A model generated the notes under the pieces. The model searched no databases. It had not been told where the DNA came from and saw only the letters and a program-made list of their open reading frames with translations. The position numbers and the translations under genes were made by a program. From Sipunculus nudus (taxonomy: Eukaryota > Annelida > Sipuncula > Golfingiida > Sipunculidae), in NCBI GenBank assembly GCA_026874595.1, contig CM049315.1:62679389-62743388 (forward strand): DNA of 64,000 bases, in the 5' to 3' direction. This document shows, one piece after another, positions 52,999-64,000 of this stretch (within the stretch, counting starts at the first letter, position 1; each line of letters begins with the position of its first letter).

Positions 52999-55900
52999 GT
53001 AATTCAGAAGCTTTATTAGGCTATTCTTGACCTGTGTCAAACGTCGCTCGCCGGAATTAGCTCGGTTTTTGCGTAATACAAGATCGTGTTGATCAAAATG
53101 GAAGATTAAAATTGCAAAAGAAGCAATTCAGAAGCTTCATTGGGCCATTTAGCTGCAATTTCAAAATTCTTTTTGCCGAAATCAGCTCGGTTTTCGCGTA
53201 ATACTAGACAGTGTCTTATGTAAAGATTACCGATTTAAACTGCGCAAGAAGTAATTCAGAAGCTTTATTAGGCCATTTAAAAACCAGTTTCAACCGTCGT
53301 TTTCGCCGTAAACAACTTGGTTTTTGCGTAATACAAGATCGTGTGTTGTGCAAATATGGCAGATTTAAATTGGAAAAGAAGCAATTCAGAAGCTTCATCA
53401 GGCCATTAAGAACCTGATACATGCGTCGTTTTAGCCGAAATCAGTTCGGTTTTTCCGTAATACAAGATCGTGATTTGTGCAGAAACGGCTGATTTAAACT
53501 GCGATAGAAGCGTTTTTATAGCTTCATTAGGCCATTTAGAACCGGGTACTAACATCGATCACGCCGAAATCAGCTAGGTGTTTGCCTAATTCAGTATCGT
53601 GTGTTGTGCAAAAATTGCAGCTTTAAATTGCAAAAGAAGCAATTTAGAAGCTTCATTAGCCATTCATTTAGTACCAGATACATACGTCGTTTTTGCCGAA
53701 ATCAGTTCGATTTTCGCTTAGTACAAGATTGGGTGTTGTGCAATGATCACCGATTTGAACTGCGAAAGAAGCGTTTTAGAAGCTCTATCACGCCATTAGG
53801 AACCAGTAAGAAACGTCGTTTTTGCTGAAATCAGCTCGATTTTTTTGGGTAAGACAAGATCGTGTGTTGTGCAATGATCACCGATTTGAACTGCTAAAGA
53901 AGTTATTGAGAAGCTTCATTAGGCCATTTAGAACCAGATACAAACGTCGTTTTTGCCGAAATCAGCTTGGCTTTTGCGTAATACAAGATCATGTGTTGTG
54001 CAAAAATGGCCGATTTTAACTGCGAAGGAAGCCTTTTAGAAGCTTCATCAGGCCATTAAGAACCAGTTACCAACGTTGCTTTTGCTGAAATCAGCTCGGT
54101 TTTTTTGCGTTTTACAAGATCGTGTTTTGTGCAAAAATTGCCGATATAAATTGCGGAAGGAGCAATTTAGAAGCTTCATTAGGCTATTTTTGACCTGTTC
54201 CAAACGTCGCTCGCCGGAATTAGCTCGTTTTTCGCGTAATACAAGATCGAGTGTTGTGCAAATATGGCAGATTTAAATTGCTAAAGAAGCTATTGAGAAG
54301 CTTCATTAGGCCATTTAGAACCAGATGCAAACGTCGTTTTTGCCGAAATCAGCTTGGCTCTTGCGTAATACAAGATCATGTGTTGTGCAAGAATGGCCGA
54401 TTTAAATTGCTAAAGAGTGTATTGAGAAGCTTCATCAGGCCATTTAGAACCAGTTACGAACGTCGTTTTTCCCGAAATCAGCTCGGTTTTCACTTTATGC
54501 ATGATCGTGTGTTGTGCAATGATCACCTATTTAAACTGCGAAGGAAGCGTTTTAAGAGCTTCATCAGGCCATTTAGAACCTGTTTAAAACGTCGCTCTTG
54601 CTGAAATCAGATCGGATTTCGCGTAATACAAGATCGTGTTGTGCAAAATAGAAGATTAAAATTGCAAAAGAAGCAATTCAGAAGCTCCATTAGGCCATTT
54701 AGAACCGGGTGCTAACATCAATCTCGCCGAAATCAGCTAGGTTTTTGCCTTATTCAGGATCGTGTGTTGTGCAAAAATTGCAGATTTAAATTGCAAGAGA
54801 AGCAATTTAGAAGCTTCATTAGGCCATTCATTTAGAACCAGATACAAACGTCGTTTTTGCCGAAATCAGTTCGATTTTCGCATAGTACAAGATTGGGTGT
54901 TGTGCAATGATCACCGATTTAAACTGCGAAAGAAGCGTTTTAGAAGCTCTATCAGGCCATTAAGAACGAGTTAGAAACGTCGTTTTTGCTGAAATCAGCT
55001 CGATTTTTTTTGGGTAAGACAAGGTCGTGTGTTGTGCAAAGATGACCGATTTAAATTGCTTTAGAAGCTATTGAGATGCTTCATCAGGCCATTTAGAACC
55101 AGTTACGAACGTCGTTTTTCCCGAAATCAGCTCGGTTTTCACTTTATACATGATCGTGTGTTGTGCAATGATGACCAATTTAAACTGCGAAGGAAGCCTT
55201 TTAGAAGCTTCATTAGGCCATTAAGAACCAGTTAGCAACGTCGTTTTTGCTGAAAATCAGCTCGGTTTTTTTTTTGCGTAATACAAAATCGTGTGTTGTG
55301 CAAAGATGACTGATTTAAACTGCAAAAGAAGCGTTTTCGAAACTTCATTAGGCCATTTAGAACCAGTTACAAATATCGTTTTTTGCCGAAATCAGCTCGG
55401 TTTCTGCGTTTTACAAGATCGTGTTTTGTGCAAAAATTGCCGATATATATTGCGGTAGGAGCAATTCAGAAGCTTCATTAGGCTATTTTTGACCTGTTTC
55501 AAACGTCGCTCGCCGGAATTAGCTCGGTTTTCGCGTAATACAAGATCGTGTTGATCAAAATGAAAGATTAAAATTGCAAAAGAAGCAATTCAGAAGCTCC
55601 ATTGGGCCATTTAGAAGCAATTACAAAGTTCTTTTTGCCGAATTCAGCTCGGTTTTTGCGTTATACTAGACAGTGTCTTGTGCAAAGATTACCGATTTAA
55701 ACTGCGCAAGAAGTAATTCAGAAGCTTTATTAGGCCATTTAAAAACCAGTTTCAACCGTCGTTTTCGCCGTAAACAACTTGGTTTTTGCGTAATACAAGA
55801 TCGTGTGTTGTGCAAATATGGCAGATTTAAATTGGAAAAGAAGCAATTCAGAAGCTTCATCAGGCCATTAAGAACCTGATACATGCGTCGTTTTAGCCGA

Positions 55901-58299
55901 AATCAGTTCGGTTTTTCCGTAATACAAGATCGTGATTTGTGCAGAAACGGCTGATTTAAACTGCGATAGAAGCGTTTTTATAGCTTCATTAGGCCATTTA
56001 GAACCGGATATTAACATCGATCACGCCGAAATCAGCTAGGTGTTTGCCTAATTCAGGATCGTGTGTTGTGCAAAAATTGCAGCTTTAAATTGCAAAAGAA
56101 GCAATTTAGAAGCTTCATTAGCCATTCATTTAGTACCAGATACATACGTCGTTTTTGCCGAAATCAGTTCGATTTTCGCTTAGTACAAGATTGGGTGTTG
56201 TGCAATGATCACCGATTTGAACTGCGAAAGAAGCGTTTTAGAAGCTCTATCACGCCATTAGGAACCAGTAAGAAACGTCGTTTTTGCTGAAATCAGCTCG
56301 ATTTTTTTGGGTAAGACAAGATCGTGTGTTGTGCAATGATCACCGATTGGAACTGCTAAAGAAGCTATTGAGAAGCTTCATTAGGCCATTTAGAACCAGA
56401 TACAAACGTCGTTTTTGCCGAAATCAGCTTGGCTTTTGCGTAATACAAGATCATGTGTTGTGCAAAAATGGCCGATTTTAACTACGAAGGAAGCCTTTTA
56501 GAAGCTTTACAGGCCATTAAGAACCAGTTACCAACGTTGCTTTTGCTGAAATCAGCTCGGTTTTTTTGCGTAATACAAAATCGTGTGTTGTGCAAAGATG
56601 ACCGATTTAAACTGCAAAAGAAGCGTTTTAGAAACTTCATTAGGCCATTTACAACCAGTTACAAATATCTTTTTTTGCCGAAATCAGCTCGGTTTCTGCG
56701 TTTTACAAGATCGTGTTTTGTGCAAAAATTGCCGATATAAATTGCGGAAGGAGCAATTCAGAAGCTTCATTAGGCTATTTTTGACCTGTTCCAAACGTCG
56801 CTCGCCGGAATTAGCTCGGTTTTCGCGTAATACAAGATCGAGTGTTGTGCAAATATGGCAGATTTAAATTGCTAAAGAAGCTATTGAGAAGCTTCATTAG
56901 GCCATTTAGAACCAGATACAGACGTCTTTTTTGCCGAAATCAGCTTGGCTTTTTCGTAATACAAGATCATGTGTTGTGCAAGAATGGCAGATTTAAATTG
57001 CTAAAGAGTGTATTGAGAAGCTTCATCAGGCCATTTAGAACCAGTTACGAACGTCGTTTTTCCCGAAATCAGCTCGGTTTTCACTTTATGCATGATCGTG
57101 TGTTGTGCAATGATCACCTATTTAAACTGCGAAGGAAGCGTTTTAATAGCTTCATCAGGCCATTTAGAACCTGTTTAAAACGTCGCTCTTGCTGAAATCA
57201 GATCGGATTTCGCGTAATACAAGATCGTGTTGTGCAAAATAGAAGATTAAAATTGCAAAAGAAGCAATTCAGAAGCTCCATTAGGCCATTTAGAACCGGG
57301 TACTAACATCAATCTCGCCGAAATCAGCTAGGTTTTTGCCTTATTCAGGATCGTGTGTTGTGCAAAAATTGCAGATTTAAATTGCAAGAGAAGCAATTTA
57401 GAAGCTTCATTAGGCCATTCATTTAGAACCAGATACAAACGTCGTTTTTGCCGAAATCAATTCGATTTTCGCATAGTACAAGATTGGGTGTTGTGTAATG
57501 ATCACCGATTTAAACTGCGAAAGACGCGATTTAGAAGCTCTATCAGGCCATTAAGAACGAGTTAGAAACGTCGTTTTTGCTGAAATCAGCTCGATTTTTT
57601 TGGGTAAGACAAGATCGTGTGTTGTGCAAAGATGACCGATTTAAATTGCTTAAGAAGCTATTGAGAAGCTTCATCAGGCCATTTAGAACCAGTTACGAAC
57701 GTCGTTTTTCCCGAAATCAGCTCGGTTTTCACTTTATACATGATCGTGTGTTGTGCAATGATGACCAATTTAAACTGCAAAGGAAGCCTTTTAGAAGCTT
57801 CATTAGGCCATTAAGAACCAGTTAGCAACGTCGTTTTGGCTGAAATCAGCTCGTTTTTTTTTGCGTAATACAAAATCGTGTGTTGTGCAAAGATGACCGA
57901 TTTAAACTGCAAAAGAAGCGTTTTAGAAACTTCATTAGGCCATTTAGAACCAGTTACAAACATCGTTTTTTTGCCGAAATCAGCTCGGTTTCTGCGTTTT
58001 ACAAGATCGTGTTTTGTGCAAATATTGCCGATATAAATTGCGGAAGGAGCAATTCAGAAGCTTCATTAGGCTATTTTTGACCTGTTTCAAACGTCCCTCG
58101 ACGGTTTAGCTCGGTTTTCGCGTAATACAAGATCGTGTTGTGCAAATATGGCAGATTTAAATTGGAAAAGAAGCAATTCAGAATCTCATTGGGCCATTTA
58201 GAAGCAATTACAAAGTTCTTTTTGCCGAAATCAGCTCGGTTTTCGCGTAATACTAGACAGAGTCTTGTGCAAAGATTACCGATTTAAACTGCATAAGAA
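52999..58299 (-). repeat. Inverted 5301-bp HOR, copy 1 (19 + 20 + 2 monomers)
   Basis: The unit begins at the first base after the gap and restarts at 58300. Inside it, the monomer with AATTCAGAAGCTT then TTAGGCTATT followed by the TTGATCAAAAT monomer opens a 2462-bp sub-unit (52999-55460, 19 monomers). A related sub-unit of 2588 bp (55461-58048, 20 monomers) and a 251-bp dimer (58049-58299) follow. The second sub-unit has one additional monomer (displacement changes from 2462 to 2591 around 56.5 kb). Monomers with doubled CATT lie near 53660, 54820, 56120 and 57410. Confidence 0.9.
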
Positions 58300-61200
58300 G
58301 TAATTCAGAAGCTTTATTAGGCTATTCTTGACCTGTGTCAAACGTCGCTCGCCGGAATTAGCTCGGTTTTTGCGTAATACAAGATCGTGTTGATCAAAAT
58401 GGAAGATTAAAATTGCAAAAGAAGCAATTCAGAAGCTTCATTGGGCCATTTAGCTGCAATTTCAAAATTCTTTTTGCCGAAATCAGCTCGGTTTTCGCGT
58501 AATACTAGACAGTGTCTTATGTAAAGATTACCGATTTAAACTGCGCAAGAAGTAATTCAGAAGCTTTATTAGGCCATTTAAAAACCAGTTTCAACCGTCG
58601 TTTTCGCCGTAAACAACTTGGTTTTTGCGTAATACAAGATCGTGTGTTGTGCAAATATGGCAGATTTAAATTGGAAAAGAAGCAATTCAGAAGCTTCATC
58701 AGGCCATTAAGAACCTGATACATGCGTCGTTTTAGCCGAAATCAGTTCGGTTTTTCCGTAATACAAGATCGTGATTTGTGCAGAAACGGCTGATTTAAAC
58801 TGCGATAGAAGCGTTTTTATAGCTTCATTAGGCCATTTAGAACCGGGTACTAACATCGATCACGCCGAAATCAGCTAGGTGTTTGCCTAATTCAGTATCG
58901 TGTGTTGTGCAAAAATTGCAGCTTTAAATTGCAAAAGAAGCAATTTAGAAGCTTCATTAGCCATTCATTTAGTACCAGATACATACGTCGTTTTTGCCGA
59001 AATCAGTTCGATTTTCGCTTAGTACAAGATTGGGTGTTGTGCAATGATCACCGATTTGAACTGCGAAAGAAGCGTTTTAGAAGCTCTATCACGCCATTAG
59101 GAACCAGTAAGAAACGTCGTTTTTGCTGAAATCAGCTCGATTTTTTTGGGTAAGACAAGATCGTGTGTTGTGCAATGATCACCGATTTGAACTGCTAAAG
59201 AAGTTATTGAGAAGCTTCATTAGGCCATTTAGAACCAGATACAAACGTCGTTTTTGCCGAAATCAGCTTGGCTTTTGCGTAATACAAGATCATGTGTTGT
59301 GCAAAAATGGCCGATTTTAACTGCGAAGGAAGCCTTTTAGAAGCTTCATCAGGCCATTAAGAACCAGTTACCAACGTTGCTTTTGCTGAAATCAGCTCGG
59401 TTTTTTTGCGTTTTACAAGATCGTGTTTTGTGCAAAAATTGCCGATATAAATTGCGGAAGGAGCAATTTAGAAGCTTCATTAGGCTATTTTTGACCTGTT
59501 CCAAACGTCGCTCGCCGGAATTAGCTCGTTTTTCGCGTAATACAAGATCGAGTGTTGTGCAAATATGGCAGATTTAAATTGCTAAAGAAGCTATTGAGAA
59601 GCTTCATTAGGCCATTTAGAACCAGATGCAAACGTCGTTTTTGCCGAAATCAGCTTGGCTCTTGCGTAATACAAGATCATGTGTTGTGCAAGAATGGCCG
59701 ATTTAAATTGCTAAAGAGTGTATTGAGAAGCTTCATCAGGCCATTTAGAACCAGTTACGAACGTCGTTTTTCCCGAAATCAGCTCGGTTTTCACTTTATG
59801 CATGATCGTGTGTTGTGCAATGATCACCTATTTAAACTGCGAAGGAAGCGTTTTAAGAGCTTCATCAGGCCATTTAGAACCTGTTTAAAACGTCGCTCTT
59901 GCTGAAATCAGATCGGATTTCGCGTAATACAAGATCGTGTTGTGCAAAATAGAAGATTAAAATTGCAAAAGAAGCAATTCAGAAGCTCCATTAGGCCATT
60001 TAGAACCGGGTGCTAACATCAATCTCGCCGAAATCAGCTAGGTTTTTGCCTTATTCAGGATCGTGTGTTGTGCAAAAATTGCAGATTTAAATTGCAAGAG
60101 AAGCAATTTAGAAGCTTCATTAGGCCATTCATTTAGAACCAGATACAAACGTCGTTTTTGCCGAAATCAGTTCGATTTTCGCATAGTACAAGATTGGGTG
60201 TTGTGCAATGATCACCGATTTAAACTGCGAAAGAAGCGTTTTAGAAGCTCTATCAGGCCATTAAGAACGAGTTAGAAACGTCGTTTTTGCTGAAATCAGC
60301 TCGATTTTTTTTGGGTAAGACAAGATCGTGTGTTGTGCAAAGATGACCGATTTAAATTGCTTAAGAAGCTATTGAGATGCTTCATCAGGCCATTTAGAAC
60401 CAGTTACGAACGTCGTTTTTCCCGAAATCAGCTCGGTTTTCACTTTATACATGATCGTGTGTTGTGCAATGATGACCAATTTAAACTGCGAAGGAAGCCT
60501 TTTAGAAGCTTCATTAGGCCATTAAGAACCAGTTAGCAACGTCGTTTTTGCTGAAAATCAGCTCGGTTTTTTTTTTTGCGTAATACAAAATCGTGTGTTG
60601 TGCAAAGATGACTGATTTAAACTGCAAAAGAAGCGTTTTAGAAACTTCATTAGGCCATTTAGAACCAGTTACAAATATCGTTTTTTGCCGAAATCAGCTC
60701 GGTTTCTGCGTTTTACAAGATCGTGTTTTGTGCAAAAATTGCCGATATATATTGCGGTAGGAGCAATTCAGAAGCTTCATTAGGCTATTTTTGACCTGTT
60801 TCAAACGTCGCTCGCCGGAATTAGCTCGGTTTTCGCGTAATACAAGATCGTGTTGATCAAAATGAAAGATTAAAATTGCAAAAGAAGCAATTCAGAAGCT
60901 CCATTGGGCCATTTAGAAGCAATTACAAAGTTCTTTTTGCCGAATTCAGCTCGGTTTTTGCGTTATACTAGACAGTGTCTTGTGCAAAGATTACCGATTT
61001 AAACTGCGCAAGAAGTAATTCAGAAGCTTTATTAGGCCATTTAAAAACCAGTTTCAACCGTCGTTTTCGCCGTAAACAACTTGGTTTTTGCGTAATACAA
61101 GATCGTGTGTTGTGCAAATATGGCAGATTTAAATTGGAAAAGAAGCAATTCAAAAGCTTCATCAGGCCATTAAGAACCTGATACATGCGTCGTTTTAGCC

Positions 61201-61775
61201 GAAATCAGTTCGGTTTTTCCGTAATACAAGATCGTGATTTGTGCAGAAACGGCTGATTTAAACTGCGATAGAAGCGTTTTTATAGCTTCATTAGGCCATT
61301 TAGAACCGGGTACTACCATCGATCACGCCGAAATCAGCTAGGTGTTTGCCTAATTCAGGATCGTGTGTTGTGCAAAAATTGCAGCTTTAAATTGCAAAAG
61401 AAGCAATTTAGAAGCTTCATTAGCCATTCATTTAGTACCAGATACATACGTCGTTTTTGCCGAAATCAGTTCGATTTTCGCTTAGTACAAGATTGGATGT
61501 TGTGCAATGATCACCGATTTGAACTGCGAAAGAAGCGTTTTAGAAGCTCTATCACGCCATTAGGAACCAGTAAGAAACGTCGTTTTTGCTGAAATCAGCT
61601 CGATTTTTTTGGGTAAGACAAGATCGTGTGTTGTGCAATGATCACCGATTTGAACTGCTAAAGAAGCTATTGAGAAGCTTCATTAGGCCATTTAGAACCA
61701 GATACAAACGTCGTTTTTGCCGAAATCAGCTCGGCTTTTGCGTAATACAAGATCATGTGTTGTCCAAAAATGCCC
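58300..61775 (-). repeat. Inverted 5301-bp HOR, copy 2 (partial)
   Basis: This follows copy 1 directly with 5301-bp displacement, becoming 5302 after a T-run that has 10 T near 55266 and 11 T near 60567. A few substitutions are visible, for example AAGGTCGTG near 55020 against AAGATCGTG here, and AACATCGATC near 56012 against CCATCGATC near 61315. The match ends near 61775 in a chimeric monomer that jumps to the GCTAAAGAGTGTATTGAG type, removing about nine monomers relative to the 20-monomer sub-unit. Confidence 0.88.
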
Positions 61776-64000
61776 GATTTAAATTGCTAAAGAGTGTATT
61801 GAGAAGCTTCATCAGGCCATTTAGAACCAGTTACGAACGTCGTTTTTCCCGAAATCAGCTCGGTTTTCACTTTATAAATGATCGTGTGTTGTGCAATGAC
61901 GACCGATTTAAACTGCGAAGGAAGGCTTTTAGAAGCTTCATCAGGCCATTAAGAACCAGTTAGCAACGTTCTTTTTTGCTGAAATCAGCTCGGTTTTTTT
62001 AAAATCGTGTGTTGTGCAAAGATGACCGATTTAAACTGCAAAAAAAGCGTTTTAGAAACTTCATTAGGCCATTTAGAACCAGTTACAAATATCGTTTTTT
62101 GCCGAAATCAGCTCGGTTTCTGCGTTTTACAAGATCGTGTTTTGTGCAAAAATTGCCGATATAAATTGCGGAAGGAGCAATTCAGAAGCTTCATTAGGCT
62201 ATTTTTGACCTGTTTCAAACGTCGCTCGACGGTTTAGCTCGGTTTTCGCGTAATACAAGATCGTGTTGTGCAAAATGAAAGATTAGAATTGCAAAAGAAG
62301 CAATTCAGAATCTTATTGGGCCATTTAGAAGCAATTACAAAGTTCTTTTTGCCGAAATCAGCTCGGTTTTCGCGTTATACTAGACAGTGTCTTGTGCAAA
62401 GATTACCGATTTAAACTGCGCAAGAAGTAATTCAGAAGCTTTATTAGGCCATTTAAAACCAGTTTCAACGTCGTTTTCGCCGTAAACAACTTGGTTTTCG
62501 CGTAATACAAGATCATGTGTTGTGCAAATATGGCAGATTTAAATTGGAAAAGAAGCAATTCAGAAGCTTCATCTGGCCATTTAGAACCTGATACATACGT
62601 CGTTTTAGCCGAAATCAGTTCGGTTTTTGCGTAATACTAGACAGTGTCTTGTGCAAAGATTACCGATTTAAACTGCGAAAGAAGTAATTCAGAAGCTTTA
62701 TTAGGCTATTTTTGACCTGTTCCAAACGTCGCTCGCCAGAATTAGCTCGGTTTTTGCGTAATACAAGATCGTGTTGATCAAAATGGAAGATTAAAATTGC
62801 AAAAGAAGCAATTCAGAAGCTTCATTGGGCCATTTAGCTGCAATTTCAAAATTCTTTTTGCCGAAATCAGCTCGGTTTTCCCGTAATACTAGACAGTGTC
62901 TTGTGCAAAGATTACCGATTTAAACTGCGAAAGAAGTTATTCAGAAGCTTTATTAGGCCATTTAAACCAGTTTCAACCGTCGTTTTCGCTGTAAACAACT
63001 TGGTTTTCGCGTAATACAAGATCGTGTGTTGTGCAAATATGGCAGATTTAAATTGGAAAAGAAGCAATTCAGAAGCTTCATCTGGCCATTAAGAACCTGA
63101 TACATACGTCGTTTTAGCCGAAATCAGTTCGGTTTTTGCGTAATACAAGATCGTGATTTGTGCAGAAACGGCTGATTTAAACTGCGATAGAAGCGTTTTT
63201 ATAGCTTCATTAGGCCATTTAGAACCGGATACTAACATCCATCTCGCCGAAATCAGCTAGGTGTTTGCCTAATTCAGGATCGTGTGTTGTGCAAAAATTG
63301 CAGCTTTAAATTGCAAAAGAAGCAATTTAGAAGCTTCGTTAGGCCATTCATTTAGGACCAGATACATACATCGTTTTTGCCGAAATCAGTTCGATTTTCG
63401 CTTAGTACAAGATTGGGTGTGGTGCAATGATCACTGATTTAAACTGCGAAAGAAGCGTTTTAAAAGCTCTATCAGGCCATTAAGAACCTGTTAGAAACGT
63501 CGTTTTTTGCTGAAATCAGCTCTATTTTTTTTTCATAAGACAAGATCGTGTGTTGTGCAAAGATGACCGATTTAAATTGCGAAAGAAGCTATTGAGAAGC
63601 TTCATTGGGCCATTTAGAACCAGATACAAACGTCCTTTTTGCTTAAATCAGCTCGGCTTTTGCGTAATACAAGATCATGTGTTGTGCAAAAATGGCCGAT
63701 TTAAATTGCTAAAGAGTGTATTGAGAAGCTTCATCAGGCCATTTAGAACCAGTTACGAACGTCGTTTTTCCCGAAATCAGCTCGGTTTTCACTTTATACA
63801 TGATCGTGTGTTCTGCAATGATGACCGATTTAAACTGCGAAGGAAGCCTTTTAGAAGCTTTATCAGGCCATTAAGAACCAGTTAGCAACGTCGTTTTTGA
63901 TGAAATCAGCTCGGTTTTTTTGCGTAATACAAAATCGTGTGTTGTGCAAAGATGACCGATTTAAACTGCAAAAGAAGCGTTTTAGAAACTGCATTAGGCC
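61776..64000 (-). repeat. Rearranged, more diverged end of the inverted array
   Basis: The same family and orientation continue, but no long block matches in register. The TAGACAGTGTCTTGTGC monomer recurs at about 62381, 62638 and 62890 (257- and 252-bp spacing), giving a local dimer pattern. A monomer near 61995 lacks the GCGTAATAC segment (GGTTTTTTTAAAATCG). Several monomers carry private changes. It reads as an older or less homogenised part, or one whose partners lie beyond the window. Confidence 0.78.

Larger units (their letters stand above)
52999..64000 (-). repeat. Same satellite family in inverted orientation, distinct HOR subfamily
   Basis: Read on the plus strand, this part shows the reverse complements of the words seen before the gap: AGAAGCTTCATTAGGCCATT, GCCGAAATCAGCTCGG and GCGTAATACAAGATCGTG. 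It is therefore the same ~129-bp family flipped, about 85 monomers. Several monomer types are shared with the left array, for example the type with TTTCCCGAAATCAGCTCGG and the one with AAAATAGAAGATTAAAATTG. Others I did not find on the left. These include monomers with GTGTTGATCAAAATGG, monomers with TAGACAGTGTCTTGTGCAAA, and monomers in which CATT is doubled (GCCATTCATTTAG). The HOR period also differs (5301 bp). No gene is visible. Confidence 0.95.

Noticed and set aside
52317-53040. Reading frames that cross the run of Ns
   Set aside because: They are open only because undetermined bases hide stops; they join sequence from opposite array orientations.
53640-53690. Doubled CATT (GCCATTCATTTAG) as a target-site duplication
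   Set aside because: It is a 4-bp repeat with nothing inserted between the copies and it recurs at the same monomer position in many units (for example near 54820, 56120, 57410). An old slippage event copied with the HOR is the simpler explanation.
1-64000. Tandem RNA gene cluster (5S rRNA, tRNA, snRNA)
   Set aside because: No internal A/B/C-box arrangement, cloverleaf or recognisable rRNA or snRNA sequence was seen, and monomer types drift without a conserved core of gene length.
1-64000. Transposon or insertion sequence with terminal repeats or target duplications
   Set aside because: All junctions found are satellite to satellite in monomer register. I saw no non-satellite insertion, terminal inverted repeats or poly-A retroelement tail.
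63000-64000. Telomeric or subtelomeric end
   Set aside because: No TTAGGG-, TTTAGGG- or TTAGG-type runs are present; the satellite continues to the last base.

Overview
The whole window is satellite DNA. Apart from a 500-base run of Ns at 52499-52998, every stretch I read is a head-to-tail copy of one AT-rich monomer of about 129 bp (consensus about 40% GC). I see no protein gene, RNA gene, transposon, telomeric repeat or unique sequence. This is what a eukaryotic centromeric, pericentromeric or other heterochromatic satellite block looks like in a long-read assembly. I do not recognise the satellite family and cannot name the species. The monomer keeps about nine CpG sites, roughly 1.8 times the number expected from its base composition, which hints at a genome with little CpG methylation or an array homogenised very recently.

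Layout. (1) From 1 to 52498 about 408 monomers run in one direction. They fall into roughly 18-20 distinguishable monomer types, here lettered A, B, C and so on, in a recurring but often rearranged order. Units nest at many scales: 129 bp (single-monomer duplications), 258 bp, 384 bp (A-B-C trimer), 768, 907, 1165 (three units in a row), 2063, 5524, and block copies displaced by about 6.9, 14.4, 15.4 and 22.5 kb. Many copies differ by only a few bases. (2) At 52499-52998 lies an assembly gap of exactly 500 N. (3) From 52999 to 64000 the same family runs in the opposite direction, with its own monomer types and its own higher-order unit of 5301 bp (19 + 20 + 2 monomers), followed by a more scrambled tail.

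Nothing here works as genes. The open reading frames that can be drawn through the array are a by-product of a 129-bp period (43 codons) with few stops in some frames. The biological content is the architecture: layered higher-order repeats, chimeric monomers marking unequal exchange or conversion, a deletion monomer carried in many units, an A-tract of variable length at one fixed monomer position, short dyads and a partial CENP-B-box-like word in the monomer core, and a reversal of orientation together with a change of subfamily across the gap. The reversal is either a real inversion inside the satellite or a scaffolding error.
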